NCBI GenBank assembly: GCA_963714795.1
Contig: CAVQPS010000006.1
Coordinates: 186,001 to 250,000, forward strand
DNA from: DATIXJ01 sp963714795
GTDB lineage: Bacteria > Bacteroidota > Ignavibacteria > UBA10030 > SZUA-254
Reading direction: 5' to 3'
DNA: 64,000 bases
In this document: positions 34,316-44,363 of the stretch, piece after piece
Numbering within the stretch: the first letter of the stretch is position 1
Layout: each line of letters starts with the position of its first letter
The notes under the pieces: model-generated
Database searches by the model: none
Seen by the model: only the letters and a program-made list of their open reading frames with translations
What the model was told of the DNA's origin: nothing
Made by a program: the position numbers and the translations under genes

Positions 34316-36112
34316 ATGATTCGATATTTGTGGATGGGAATTGTATTGATGATGCTCGCCATGCTTTCGCAAAGCATCGGGCAAGACGTCTTCCGTTATA
34401 ACGCCGACATCGAGCATGCGTTTTCAGCCGGCTTGACACTGTTTCGTGAAGGGAATTTTCCCGAAGCGGCGGGTCTTTTTGACTCTCTTTCCCGAATGAA
34501 ACCACTGCACCAAAGGACGACTGCATCATTTGTGATGGCGGCGAAAGCGCGGTACAACATGGGTGCGTATCGGGAATCGGCGATGAATCTATCTCCGGTT
34601 TTGAAAAATTTTCCTACCTCGGCGTATGTCGACGATGCACGGTTTACGCTCGCTCTCGATTATATGATGATGGATTTATATGAAGATGCCTCATACCAAT
34701 TATTGAAGGCGATAGAAATAAGTCCGGATTCCGTTCTCGCCTCGAAAGCTGTGGCACTTTTCACTTCCCTTGCTTCACAACGACTGAAGGAACCTCAATT
34801 ACGCCAACTGCTTTCTTCCGCGGATTCCACCCGGACGAAAGATTTGATCCTGTTGTTTCTCGCACAGAAATATGAATCCACAGGCGATACCCGTAAGGTT
34901 TTTCAAATCTTGCAGGAACCTCTGTCACGAACTGTGCCGAGCATGTATGATGCGGAAATGCGATCGGTGGAACAAAACATGCATGAAGTTCCATCGCTGA
35001 AAATCGGTGTTCTCCTTTCATTGATGAAAGAACAAACGCTTAATCCGGTTTCGTCCATTGCAACGGATATACTCGACGGAATAAATTTCGCATTAAATGA
35101 AGAAAAAAACTCCACATCCCGCATAGCGTCTCTTTCTCTCGATATTCGTGATACGGAACGGGATTCCGCAACGACCGTGGTTTTCATGAAGGATCTTTGC
35201 GACCAGCCTGATCTTGTCGCTATTATCGGTCCGCTATTCAGTAATTTGACAATGTCCTGTGCACCGCTTGCCGAACGGGCACACATTCCTTTGATAACGC
35301 CGACGGCCGATGGCGATAATATTGCCGCGATGGGAAAACATGTTTTTCAATTGAGTCCCGATTTTGTTACACGAGGCAAAGCAATGGCACGATATGCCGT
35401 GCAGGATCTTGGCATGTCGACACTGGCAGTCGTTAGTTCTGCAGACCCCGGCGATAAGGCAATTTCTCAAAGTTTTGCGGAGGAAGCAAAACGGTTGGGT
35501 GCAACAATAGTAGCCGTCGAATTTTATAATTCCGGTACCACCGATATGCACGACCAGTTTATCGACCTTCGGACGGTCGCTCTTCATGTTGCCCAACAAA
35601 ATGATGATCCGCAAAATTTGAATGTTCCGATTTCACTGGTTCAGGGAGTGTTTCTTCCGATAGAAAATGCCGAAGAGATCGGAGTTCTTTCCGCTCAAAT
35701 GAAATATTTCAACATCAACGCGGCGCTTCTCGGCAACGGTGTATGGAACGATCCGAACCAGCTCGATCAGCACAAACGGGATGTCAACGGTGTGGTATTT
35801 TGTGCCGATGCATTCATCGATGAAACCGATTCTGCCACGGCGCATGTTCGTAAAACATTTTCCGAACAAATGAAAAAGACTCCATCCAAGTTTACGTTTC
35901 TCGGTTACGATGCGATGAAGCTTCTTCTGTCACAGATGGAACATGGTTCCATTTCACGGTCCGCGATAACATCGGCGCTCACAAATCTGAAAGGGTACAG
36001 AGGATTGCATTCCACCATCACGCTGAATCCGCATCGTGCCAATTCTGAAGTTAATATTTTAAAATACTCAAACGGAGAAATTATCAGAATGAAAGAAATT
36101 TCCGTTCAATAG
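34316..36112 (+). CDS. periplasmic-binding-fold protein with TPR-like N-terminus (LpoA-like layout)
   Basis: A 598-residue exported protein. A signal peptide (about 1-23) is followed by TPR-like helices (about 30-210) and a Leu/Ile/Val-binding-type periplasmic domain from about residue 225 (KIGVLLSLM; AIIGPLFSNLTMSCAPLAERAHIPLITPTAD; TFLGYDAMKLLLSQM). This order resembles LpoA-type activators of penicillin-binding proteins and branched-chain amino-acid receptors with added TPRs. No permease genes are adjacent, so transport is less likely than an envelope role. radC follows. Confidence 0.75.
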   Translation: MIRYLWMGIVLMMLAMLSQSIGQDVFRYNADIEHAFSAGLTLFREGNFPEAAGLFDSLSRMKPLHQRTTASFVMAAKARYNMGAYRESAMNLSPVLKNFPTSAYVDDARFTLALDYMMMDLYEDASYQLLKAIEISPDSVLASKAVALFTSLASQRLKEPQLRQLLSSADSTRTKDLILLFLAQKYESTGDTRKVFQILQEPLSRTVPSMYDAEMRSVEQNMHEVPSLKIGVLLSLMKEQTLNPVSSIATDILDGINFALNEEKNSTSRIASLSLDIRDTERDSATTVVFMKDLCDQPDLVAIIGPLFSNLTMSCAPLAERAHIPLITPTADGDNIAAMGKHVFQLSPDFVTRGKAMARYAVQDLGMSTLAVVSSADPGDKAISQSFAEEAKRLGATIVAVEFYNSGTTDMHDQFIDLRTVALHVAQQNDDPQNLNVPISLVQGVFLPIENAEEIGVLSAQMKYFNINAALLGNGVWNDPNQLDQHKRDVNGVVFCADAFIDETDSATAHVRKTFSEQMKKTPSKFTFLGYDAMKLLLSQMEHGSISRSAITSALTNLKGYRGLHSTITLNPHRANSEVNILKYSNGEIIRMKEISVQ

Positions 36113-36135
36113 TCATTTCAACCCGGGAGGATGTT

Positions 36136-36856
36136 ATGGCAGCACCAACAAAGAAAGTCAGTGAACCGTCGTTGTATCATTCCAAAATTACCGATTGGCC
36201 CGAAGATGAACGCCCCCGTGAAAAACTCATGCGCCGCGGATCGTCATCGCTTTCCGATGCGGAACTGATTGCGATTCTTCTCCGTTCCGGCGCGGGAAAG
36301 ATTACGGCAGTCGATCTTGCAAAAACACTTTTGAAAGAATTTCAATCACTCGAACATCTTGCCTCACGATCGATTCAGGAGCTGCGATGTTTCAAAGGAT
36401 TGGGTGATGTCAAAGCGATCGGCATCGTTGCGGCTTTTGAAATCGGAAGACGTACAGCGGCAAATCGTTCGTTTGAAAAATATTCCATTGTTTCACCGGA
36501 AGATGTCGTCCGGCGGTATCAACCGTTGCTCCGGGATCAGAAACAGGAAGAATTCAAAGTTCTTCTTCTCGATAGCGCGAATCATTTGCTGAGAGATGTG
36601 ACGATTTCGACCGGCATATTGAACAGCTCGCTCGTTCATCCCCGCGAAGTATTTCAGCCCGCCATACTCGAACCGGCGGCAAGCATCATTCTTCTTCATA
36701 ATCATCCCAGCGGCAACCCCGAACCGAGTTCGGAAGATATCCAGATTACGCGCCAGTTGATCGAAGTCGGGAAAAATCATCGGCATTCCGGTCCATGACC
36801 ATATTATCATTGCTGTCGAAAAATATGCCAGTTTTGCAGAAATGGGGCTTCTTTGA
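36136..36856 (+). CDS. radC: RadC/JAB-domain protein, frameshifted near the 3' end
   Basis: A ~240-residue RadC. A helix-hairpin-helix-like N-terminal domain (RPREKLMRRGSSSLSDAELIAILLRSG; QELRCFKGLGDVKA) precedes the JAB/MPN metalloprotease-like domain with the motif HNHPSGNPEPSSED. The uncorrected frame stops at 36798. Removing one A from the A5 run at 36772-36776 restores the family ending (GKIIGIPVHDHIIIA...) to TGA 36854-36856. The start ATG follows GGGAGGA. Despite the name its role in DNA repair is not established. Confidence 0.85.
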
Positions 36857-36889
36857 AGCATTAAAGTTTCTTAAATCACTTAAAGTAAT

Positions 36890-36918
36890 TTGACAAAGAG
36901 GGTTTTATTTGCTATTTT
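36890..36918 (+). promoter_or_regulatory. promoter of the Lpp-like/LysM pair
   Basis: TTGACA (36890-36895), 17 bp and TATTTT (36913-36918). The start codon lies 53 bp downstream with AGGAG before it. Confidence 0.65.
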
Positions 36919-36970
36919 CATATGAGTATTGATGTTGATGGAATTATCTGAAATAACTGAGGAGTTTACA

Positions 36971-37231
36971 ATGATTAAAATAGTCAGGTCATTCATTGTT
37001 GCTTCTCTTCTTATCGGCGGTTTTTTGCTGGCTGGATGTTCCAGTTCGCCCTCCGATGAGGAGTTGAATCAACTTGCAAAATTGAAAGACCAGGTAAAGT
37101 CGTTGCAGCAACAGGTCGATGAACAACAAAGCGCCAAAGCCGTACTGGAAAAACAGATTGCCGAGAAGAATGGCAAGCTTCAGCAGTGCCAGTCCGATCA
37201 GGAAGCTGTGAAGAAAGCGATGGGTAAATAA
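36971..37231 (+). CDS. small Lpp-like coiled-coil lipoprotein
   Basis: An 86-residue lipoprotein. The signal ends at LLAGC (cysteine near residue 22) and the mature part is a single Lys/Gln/Glu-rich coiled coil (KLKDQVKSLQQQVDEQQSAK), like Braun-type or Lpp-like spacers. ATG 36971 has AGGAG six bases upstream; the longer frame from 36929 lacks a site. It precedes the LysM protein by one base, so the two are translated together. Confidence 0.8.
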   Translation: MIKIVRSFIVASLLIGGFLLAGCSSSPSDEELNQLAKLKDQVKSLQQQVDEQQSAKAVLEKQIAEKNGKLQQCQSDQEAVKKAMGK

Positions 37232-37232
37232 T

Positions 37233-37991
37233 ATGAACCGCATCGTATTTTCTATCGTAGCTGTCCTCATCGTCGGATTCTTGTTTGTGACTGTTACTCC
37301 GGTGATGGCACAGGATAAAATGTCGAAAGATGAATGGCAGTCGGAAATGGCTGCTGCAAATCAGAAAGTTGCCGACTTGCAGGGACAATTGAAAAAGCTC
37401 GGCGATGATGTCAAAACATTGCAAGGTCAATCCGATAAACTGGATGCCGATCTGAAGGCATGTCAGGATGCATTGTACGGCATGCTCGGAGTTACCGCTG
37501 CCGATGTCGACGCGTATGATAAAGAACTGACTGGTATGGAAAATCGTGTTGCGGAACTTCAGCGGATGTCCGATGCCGATCTTGCCCAACATAAAGATGA
37601 AGTCGAAAAACTCGACGCCCGTTTGAAAGAAATGGCGCAGAGCAAAATCGCTTTGATCCCGCGCTACGGCGATCGTGTACGATCATTGCAGGAAAAAGTG
37701 ACGGCATTACTCGGAAGCATGCAGCGTGAAAAGACCTATACCGTTGGAACATGGTCGAAGAACCGCGATTGCCTCTGGAACATTGCCAAGAAGAAAGACG
37801 TCTATGCCAACGCATGGTTGTGGCCCAAAATCTGGCAGGGCAACCGTGACAAGATCAAAGATCCCGATCTCATTAAACCGAAATGGGTCTTGAAGATTCC
37901 CGAAGGAAATGAATTATCGAAGGAAGAAAAGTCGGCTGCAAAAAATTATTACCGGAAAAAAGCTTCGGCTCCGGCATCCGACTCCAAATAA
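37233..37991 (+). CDS. coiled-coil LysM-domain protein
   Basis: A 252-residue exported protein: signal peptide (about 1-24, ending VMA), a coiled-coil region (about 25-155) and a C-terminal LysM-type domain with the extended form YTVGTWSKNRDCLWNIAKKK...LWPKIWQGNRDKIKDPDLIKP, which binds peptidoglycan. A Lys-rich tail follows. With the preceding lipoprotein it probably forms an outer-membrane-to-wall tether. Confidence 0.82.
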   Translation: MNRIVFSIVAVLIVGFLFVTVTPVMAQDKMSKDEWQSEMAAANQKVADLQGQLKKLGDDVKTLQGQSDKLDADLKACQDALYGMLGVTAADVDAYDKELTGMENRVAELQRMSDADLAQHKDEVEKLDARLKEMAQSKIALIPRYGDRVRSLQEKVTALLGSMQREKTYTVGTWSKNRDCLWNIAKKKDVYANAWLWPKIWQGNRDKIKDPDLIKPKWVLKIPEGNELSKEEKSAAKNYYRKKASAPASDSK

Positions 37992-38048
37992 TTTTTTGGA
38001 GTATTAGCTCAAACTTCTAACGTTGTTCATAAAACAACAATATTTAAC

Positions 38049-38095
38049 AGAAGCCCTCTTCGCCATCGGCGGAAAGGGCTTCTTTCATTTTTTAT
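38049..38095 (+). terminator. intrinsic terminator after the LysM gene
   Basis: Stem AGAAGCCCT (38049-38057) and AGGGCTTCT (38075-38083) followed by TTCATTTTTTAT. It lies just before phoH and separates the two units. Confidence 0.8.
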
Positions 38096-38118
38096 AATGA
38101 AAGGAGATAACGACTTCC

Positions 38119-39117
38119 TTGGCTGAACGAAAATTGAAGGCGGAAGGTGTCGACATGGTTCGGCTTCTCGGCTTGAACGATGCGAACCTGCAGGTGCTCG
38201 AGCACCGGTACGATGCGCACATCACCGTGCGCGGGGAACAAATGACATTTCAGGGAGACCAGCAGCAGGTTGACGAGCTGGAAAAAATCTTCAAAGAACT
38301 TATTTATATCCTCAATAAAAACGGCAGCATTTCCATCAACGATGTCGAGACGGTCATCGATCTCGTCAAGGTGAACGGCGAGCCGGCAGTACCGAAAAAT
38401 ATTGCTGAACAGGTCGGCGGTGACGAATTGGAAACGGTCGTGCTTTTTACACGCAACGGCATTATCCGCGCGAAAACTCCCGGTCAGCGGGAATATATCC
38501 GGCAAATAAAAAGAAACGATATTGTTTTTGCCATCGGTCCTGCCGGTACCGGAAAAACATATCTTGCTGTTTCGATGGCAGTTGCTGCTCTCAAGAACCG
38601 TGAGATCATGAAGATCATGCTTGCCCGTCCGGCGGTGGAAGCGGGTGAGAGTTTGGGATTTCTGCCCGGCGATTTGAAAGATAAAGTCGATCCGTATCTT
38701 CGGCCGTTGTATGATGCGCTGGACGATATGATCCCGCCCGATAAGCTGAAAACGTATGTCGAGCGGCGCGTGATTGAAGTGGTGCCGCTTGCGTACATGC
38801 GCGGCAGAACGCTGAACAATGCGTACGTGATTCTCGATGAAGCGCAAAACGCTTCGAGCATGCAGATGAAAATGTTCCTGACACGGCTCGGTGCAAATTC
38901 CAAAGCGATCATCACCGGCGACATCACGCAGATCGATTTGCCGATGAAAACGACTTCCGGACTTGTGCAAATCCAGGAAGTACTGCAGAAGATAGACGGA
39001 ATCCAGTTCTGTTATTTCGACCGCAATGACGTCGTGCGCCACAAGCTCGTCAAAGACATCATCGACGCGTACGATAAATATCATTCCAACGGAAAGTCGG
39101 AGGGGATGGGGAAGTAG
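38119..39117 (+). CDS. phoH: PhoH-family ATPase
   Basis: A 332-residue PhoH-like protein. The N-terminal ~100 residues form a KH-like region (LGLNDANLQVLEHRYDAHITVRGE). The ATPase domain has Walker A GPAGTGKTYLA near residue 139 and Walker B VILDEAQN near residue 236, plus TGDITQIDLP. The family is linked to RNA metabolism; in many genomes it neighbours ybeY, which is not seen here. The TTG start at 38119 follows AAAGGAG at a longer-than-usual distance; ATG 38155 is an alternative. Confidence 0.9.
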   Translation: MAERKLKAEGVDMVRLLGLNDANLQVLEHRYDAHITVRGEQMTFQGDQQQVDELEKIFKELIYILNKNGSISINDVETVIDLVKVNGEPAVPKNIAEQVGGDELETVVLFTRNGIIRAKTPGQREYIRQIKRNDIVFAIGPAGTGKTYLAVSMAVAALKNREIMKIMLARPAVEAGESLGFLPGDLKDKVDPYLRPLYDALDDMIPPDKLKTYVERRVIEVVPLAYMRGRTLNNAYVILDEAQNASSMQMKMFLTRLGANSKAIITGDITQIDLPMKTTSGLVQIQEVLQKIDGIQFCYFDRNDVVRHKLVKDIIDAYDKYHSNGKSEGMGK

Positions 39118-39244
39118 GGGATGAAAATTCATAAATGATATATATTTATGTAATTATGGTGTAACCATTTCCAACTCATTCCATTTTGTGTCTAGCTTTT
39201 CTTTAAAAAATGGCTAAGGGATGTATCAATACACTTTCCAACAA

Positions 39245-40316
39245 ATGAAAAGCTATTTCAGTATTCTATTTTTGCTTCCATTTTTATTTCTCAATGTTGA
39301 ATGTAAAAAGGAAACAACGATAGAACCATCATTTAAACAGTTAGATACGACAAGCCATAACTTTGCATGGACAGCTGATACAATTGGAATATATCCGAGC
39401 TACCTTCACGGAATTTGGGGGTCAGACGTGAATAATGTCTATGCGGTTGGACTTATAGTTTTATCTAATCCTCCCGCTTATGCATATACAGGGATAATGC
39501 ATTGGGATGGAACCCTATGGACCTCGCAGGATTATCAAGAAGGTGATTTAAGAGGGATATTTGGTTTCGGACCCAACGATATCTGGGCTGTGGGTTCATG
39601 GTCTATAGATTACAATCCCTATAGTTTGATCACACATTGGGATGGAAAAACATGGACGACATGGAAACCCCAACAGTACAATTTGTTATCTGCGTTATGG
39701 GGAACAAGTTCATCAAATCTTTACGCTGTAGGATTGAGTGGATTGATTCTTCACTATGATGGAAAAGCATGGACTCAGCAGCAAAGCGGAACAACTATGG
39801 ACCTTGCGGATATATGGGGAACTGATAATTCACATATTTGGGCGGCAGGTTACCAAACCAGTACGGGTGATGGAGTATTGTTGCAATATGACGGCGTATC
39901 GTGGAAGACAATTACAAGAGGAGGAAACACATCTGACACATCCCTGTATGGAAACTTCTATGGGGTGTGGTGCAATTCAACTGATAAAATAATTCTTGTC
40001 GGTTCATTATGTTATGAGGGTACGCTGGGGCAACTGGAAGCTCTCCGATATTCCTAATAATTCACCGGGGGCGAATCTTAGCGGATTATCGGCGATGAAT
40101 CTGGTTCGAGGGAGTGCTTCAAATAATGTATTTGTCTGCGGGGATCGTGATTTGATCATCCATTGGAATGGCAATAGTTGGTATATCTACAACCAATTTT
40201 TTGACAAATCGAAACAATCCAGTCTTACTGGAATTTGGGTCAAGGACAACAATGTCTTTATATCGGGTTATGAAAATGGTGCATCACAAGCAATAATTTA
40301 TAGAGGTATTCAGTAA
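39245..40316 (+). CDS. exported propeller-like repeat protein, frameshifted
   Basis: A ~356-residue protein interrupted at the G4 run 40027-40030; removing one base joins the frame ending at 40057 to that ending at 40316. The N-terminus is a signal peptide with a cysteine (LNVEC) that may be lipidated. At least five repeats share the pattern W-G-x4-[ND]-[VI]-[WY]-A-V-G followed by HWDG-x-W (for example IWGSDVNNVYAVG, FGFGPNDIWAVG, LWGTSSSNLYAVG), suggesting a beta propeller. ATG 39245 gives a better signal peptide than 39221. Function is unknown. Confidence 0.65.
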
Positions 40317-40365
40317 AATATCTACCCGAAAAGAATAATTAAAAAACCGTTCATTAATTTGTCTC

Positions 40366-41127
40366 TCATAATTCTTTTTTTGCCTCATTCCACAATCCAT
40401 CCATTTCTTCCAGATTCGAGGAATGAATATCTTTTCCCATTTCTTTTAATTTTTTTTCGATGTAATGAAACCGCTTGATGAATTTTTCGATTGTTGTCCG
40501 GAGCGCAATTTCCGGATTGACATTGATAAACCTGCTGTAGTTCACAAGTCCGAATAGCAGGTCGCCGAATTCCTGTTCGATTTCTTCTTGTTTATTTTCT
40601 GCAATTGACCGGTGAAGTTCTTCCATCTCTTCTTCAACTTTTTTCCACGCATCTTCTTTATTCTTCCAATCGAACCCGACCTTTGAGGCGCGTTCCGTCA
40701 GTCGATGTGCGCGGAGCAATGCCGGAAGTTCTTTCGGCACGCCATCCAACAGCGATTCGCGTCCTTCCTTCATTTTTAACTTTTCCCAATGCTGGAGAAT
40801 TTCCCCGACATCGTCCCTTTTATCCGTTCCATAAATATGCGGATGCCGTCGAATCAGCTTTTCGGAAATTCCTTCGATAACTTCTTTCAGCGTAAATTCA
40901 TTCTGTTCTTCCGCAATGTTTGCATGGAAGACAACATGAAGAAGTAAATCGCCGAGCTCTTTTTTGAGCTCATCCCAGTTTTGCTCATCGATCGATTCCA
41001 CCACTTCGTACGTTTCTTCAATCAAGCTGTGGCGGATCGATGCGTGTGTTTGCTCTTTATCCCACGGACATTCTTTCCGAAGCCGTTTCGTCACTTCAAC
41101 AAATCGTGTAAATTCTTCGTGTGCCAA
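40366..41127 (-). CDS. mazG: nucleoside triphosphate pyrophosphohydrolase MazG
   Basis: A 253-residue MazG with two MazG domains. The first carries CPWDKEQTHASIRHSLIEETYEVVE and the ExxD-type metal site in ELGDLLLHVVFHA; the second repeats the pattern in EEMEELHRSI and EFGDLLFGLVNYSRF. It hydrolyses (d)NTPs to monophosphates and clears aberrant nucleotides. The TTG start has AAAGGA upstream on the minus strand. Confidence 0.93.
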   Translation of the reverse strand: MAHEEFTRFVEVTKRLRKECPWDKEQTHASIRHSLIEETYEVVESIDEQNWDELKKELGDLLLHVVFHANIAEEQNEFTLKEVIEGISEKLIRRHPHIYGTDKRDDVGEILQHWEKLKMKEGRESLLDGVPKELPALLRAHRLTERASKVGFDWKNKEDAWKKVEEEMEELHRSIAENKQEEIEQEFGDLLFGLVNYSRFINVNPEIALRTTIEKFIKRFHYIEKKLKEMGKDIHSSNLEEMDGLWNEAKKEL

Positions 41128-41159
41128 TGTTGTGAAATCCTTTCTGAGTGTGATATAAA

Positions 41160-41188
41160 AACGTATCTATTTCTTGAATGATATGCAA
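41160..41188 (-). promoter_or_regulatory. putative promoter of mazG
   Basis: On the minus strand TTGCAT (41183-41188) and TACGTT (41160-41165) are 17 bp apart, about 33 bp before the start codon. Confidence 0.4.
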
Positions 41189-41202
41189 GAATATTTTTTG
41201 GA

Positions 41203-41403
41203 AGGTATTGAGTCAGGATCCGGAGATCAGCAATCCCAAGACCTCCCGTCTTGCGGTCCCGCTCATTGAGCGGGATTGTTCGAACAAATCCTAATCCGGG
41301 CTTGCTCGAATTTGATCCCGACTTACAACACGTCGGGATGACGATGAAGCTGTCAGGATTTCCGAACAGAATCATTTCGGAAAGACGGGATTTTATAAAT
41401 TGA
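41203..41403. repeat. intergenic repeat cluster
   Basis: Contains the stem CCCGCTC/GAGCGGG (about 41258-41274), GATCCCGAC/GTCGGGATGACG (about 41312-41343) and TTCCGAA/TTTCGGAAAGACGGG, continuing to TAAATTGACC (41359-41403). The last part matches the 5' end of the repeated leader element at 5804 and 8315. No gene is supported here. Confidence 0.6.
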
Positions 41404-41501
41404 CCCACTACTCTATGGAACCAATGGTCGCATTGGAAATCATAACGAAATATTATATATTAATTCGTGAAAATTATCAATATCTCAACGGGATTTTTAT
41501 T

Positions 41502-43194
41502 ATGAACCGGATCGTTACCGGAATTGTGCTTATCATTGTTATCGTTTCTACATTCCTGTATGTCACAAAAACGCTTCCGCGTCCTGCCGGAATTTTATAC
41601 GTCAACGGAATTATCTACACGTTCGACGGAAACAATACTGTTGCTCAGGCTCTTGCTGTTCGGGGAAACCGGATTGTCGGCATCGGTACGAGCGAAGAAA
41701 TACAAAGCCGTTTTCATGCCGACACGATCATCGATCTTCATGGGAAAACGGTATTGCCGGGATTAATCGACGGTCATGCGCACATGAACGGTCTCGGTGA
41801 TTTGATGCATTCGATTATTGTTATACGGTGCTCCATCGGTTGATGAAGTGGTTCGTTTAGTGAAGGAACGTTGTTCTCAAGCTCAGCCGGGAGAATGGAT
41901 TCAGGGAAGAGGATGGGATCAGAATTTATGGACGACAAAAGAATTTCCTACAGCTGAAATGCTTGATGCAGTCTCGACGGACAATCCGGTCATTTTGATC
42001 CGTGTTGACGGACATGCGATTTGGGTGAACCGTAAAGCAATGGAAATCGCCAATGTTACGCGTGAAACGAAAGATCCTGATGGAGGGAAAATTATTCGGG
42101 ACGCCAAAGGAAATCCGACCGGAATTTTTGTTGAAGATAATGCGCGCCAATTAATCGAGTCGCACCTTCCGCCGGTAACCGAAACAGATATCGAACAAAA
42201 TTTATTGAAAGCGGCGGATGAATGTCTCAAAGTCGGTCTTACCGAAGTTGCCGATATGGGAATCGATAGTATTGAGATTGCCGCCTATCAGCATCTTGCC
42301 GAAACAGACCGGTTACCGATTCGGATTTATGCTTCGATCATCGCTCCAAGTTCAACGTGGAACGAATGGCAACATCGTGCGCCATTAATCGGATACGGAA
42401 ACGGCATGCTGACGATTCGGGGCATGAAAATGTACGCCGATGGAGCGCTCGGTTCCCGCGGTGCGGCGCTGGTCGATGCGTACAGCGACGATCCCGGAAA
42501 TCGCGGAAATACTATTACAAGTGAAGAAGAACTTGATAAAGAATTTCGCATTGCTTTTCAGAATGGATATCAGCCGATGGTTCATGCAATCGGTGACCGT
42601 GCAAATCATATTGTGCTGAATGCATATCAGAAAGTGCTTTCATCAATTCCGCCGGGGGATTATCGCCCGCGTATCGAACATGCACAGGTGTTGCTGCCGG
42701 AAGATATTCCCAGATTTAAACAATTGAATATTCTTCCGAGTATGCAGCCGGTTCATGCAACATCGGATATGCCCTGGGCGGAAGCGCGGCTCGGTCCGAA
42801 GCGTATTCTTGGCGCGTATGCTTGGAGATCAATATTGCAAACCGGCTCGATTATTATCGGCGGCTCGGATTTTCCGGACGATGCGATGAATCCTCTCTGG
42901 GGAATTTATGCCGCGATTACGCGCAGCGATCGTGACGGCTATCCGCAGGACGGATGGTACCGCGAACAACGAATGACTCGCGAGGAAGCTGTCCGCTGCT
43001 ACTACGCAATGGGCATGCGTACGGCCTGTTTCAGGAATATTCCAAAGGAACGATCGAGCAAGGAAAGCTTGCCGACCTGACGATCCTTTCGAAAGATATT
43101 ATGAAAATTCCACCATCGGAAATTCTTATCGACCGATGTGGAGATGACAATAATTGATGGAAAGATTGTCTACCAAAAATCTCAAACCAATTAA
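41502..43194 (+). CDS. YtcJ-like metal-dependent amidohydrolase, multiple frameshifts
   Basis: A ~563-residue amidohydrolase of the Amidohydro_3 (YtcJ) family, read in pieces: 41502-41843, the frame ending at 43080, and tails in two other frames ending at 43194. Corrections are needed near 41815, at the G3 run 43011-43013 and near 43133. The N-terminus has one transmembrane or signal helix. GLIDGHAHMNG is the first metal-binding motif, and MKMYADGALGSRGAALVDAY, QPMVHAIGDRANHIVL, IEHAQVL and GGSDFPDDAMNPL follow in order. A signal-anchored N-terminus suggests an extracytoplasmic enzyme. Substrate is unknown. Confidence 0.75.
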
Positions 43195-43203
43195 AATGTA
43201 GTC

Positions 43204-44351
43204 ATGTTTAAGAATCGACTTTTCACACCGGGACCGACTCCTGTTCCGGAAAGCGTCATGTTGAAAATGGCTGAACCGATGATTCACCATCGGAGTCCGG
43301 AGTTCAATGAAATTTTCACTCGCGTCAACGACAATCTCAAATATCTTTTTCAAACGAAACAGCCGGTTCTTACCTTGACCTGTTCCGGAACGGGTGGCGT
43401 TGAAGCGACGTTTGTCAGTTTATTTTCGCCGGGTGATACGATTATTTCGGTGAATGGTGGAAAATTCGGCGAGCGCTGGGTGGAGATGCCGAAAATATTC
43501 GGCTTGAATGTTGTCGAGATTAAGGTTCCATGGGGAAAAGCACCGACATCAGGACAAATTCTTGAAGCATTGACAATCTCATCCATCCGCAAAAGCTGTT
43601 TATCTGACGCACAGCGAAACGTCAACAGGCACGGCAACCGATGTGAAATCACTGGCGAAGATTATCCGGGAAAATTCCAAAGCATTGGTCTGTGTGGATG
43701 GAATCACTGCCATCGGCGCACACGAATTTCGTTTCGATGATTGGGGAATCGATGTCTGCGTTACCGGTTCGCAAAAAGGTTTGATGATTCCGCCCGGACT
43801 TGCATTTGTCGCTTTGAGTTCGCGCGCCATTGACATGATGAAAACATCCACGCTTCCAAAATTTTATTTCGATCTTCGAAAGGCATTGAAAGCATACGAA
43901 AAAAATGATACGCCCTGGACTCCGGCGGCATCACTCATCATCGGTGTCGATGCTGCTCTTCAAAAAATCCGCGCCGAAGGAATCGAACATATCTGGAAAC
44001 GCCATGAACGTATGGCGATGGCAATGCGGGCAGGGATTCGGTGCGCTCGGGATGAAACTCTTTTCCGATGAACCGTCGTTTGCCGTAACGCCGGTTTGGG
44101 TGCCGGATGGTTTGGAATGGAAATCGTTCAATTCTATTTTGAAAAAGAAGTATGGCATTACCGTTGCCGGCGGTCAGGATGAATTTACCGGCAAGATCTT
44201 CCGGATTTCACATCTCGGATATTATGACGAATTGGACATCATTACGGTAATAGCTGCTGTGGAACGGACATTAGCCGATTGCGGATTCAAAATCAAACCG
44301 GGAGCCGGTGTACAGGCCGCTCAGGAATATTTTATTTCCAACAAAGATTAA
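43204..44351 (+). CDS. class-V aminotransferase (serine-pathway type), frameshifted
   Basis: A ~382-residue PLP enzyme of the alanine-glyoxylate/serine-pyruvate aminotransferase family. FTPGPTPVPESV begins the fold, CSGTGGVEATF binds phosphate, CVDGITAIGAHEF carries the Asp that contacts PLP, and the lysine is in TGSQKGLMIPPG. Two single-base corrections (near 43578 and at the G3 run 44033-44035) join three frames. It sits 12 bp before serA; this pairing in other bacteria supplies the phosphoserine transaminase step or serine-glyoxylate exchange. Which of the two it does is not decided. Confidence 0.8.
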
Positions 44352-44363
44352 CGAAATTTTTCT

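Noticed and set aside
38092..39132. Long open frame (346 codons) on the minus strand
   Set aside because: It is the antisense shadow of phoH, whose protein is unmistakable; the antisense translation has no family features.
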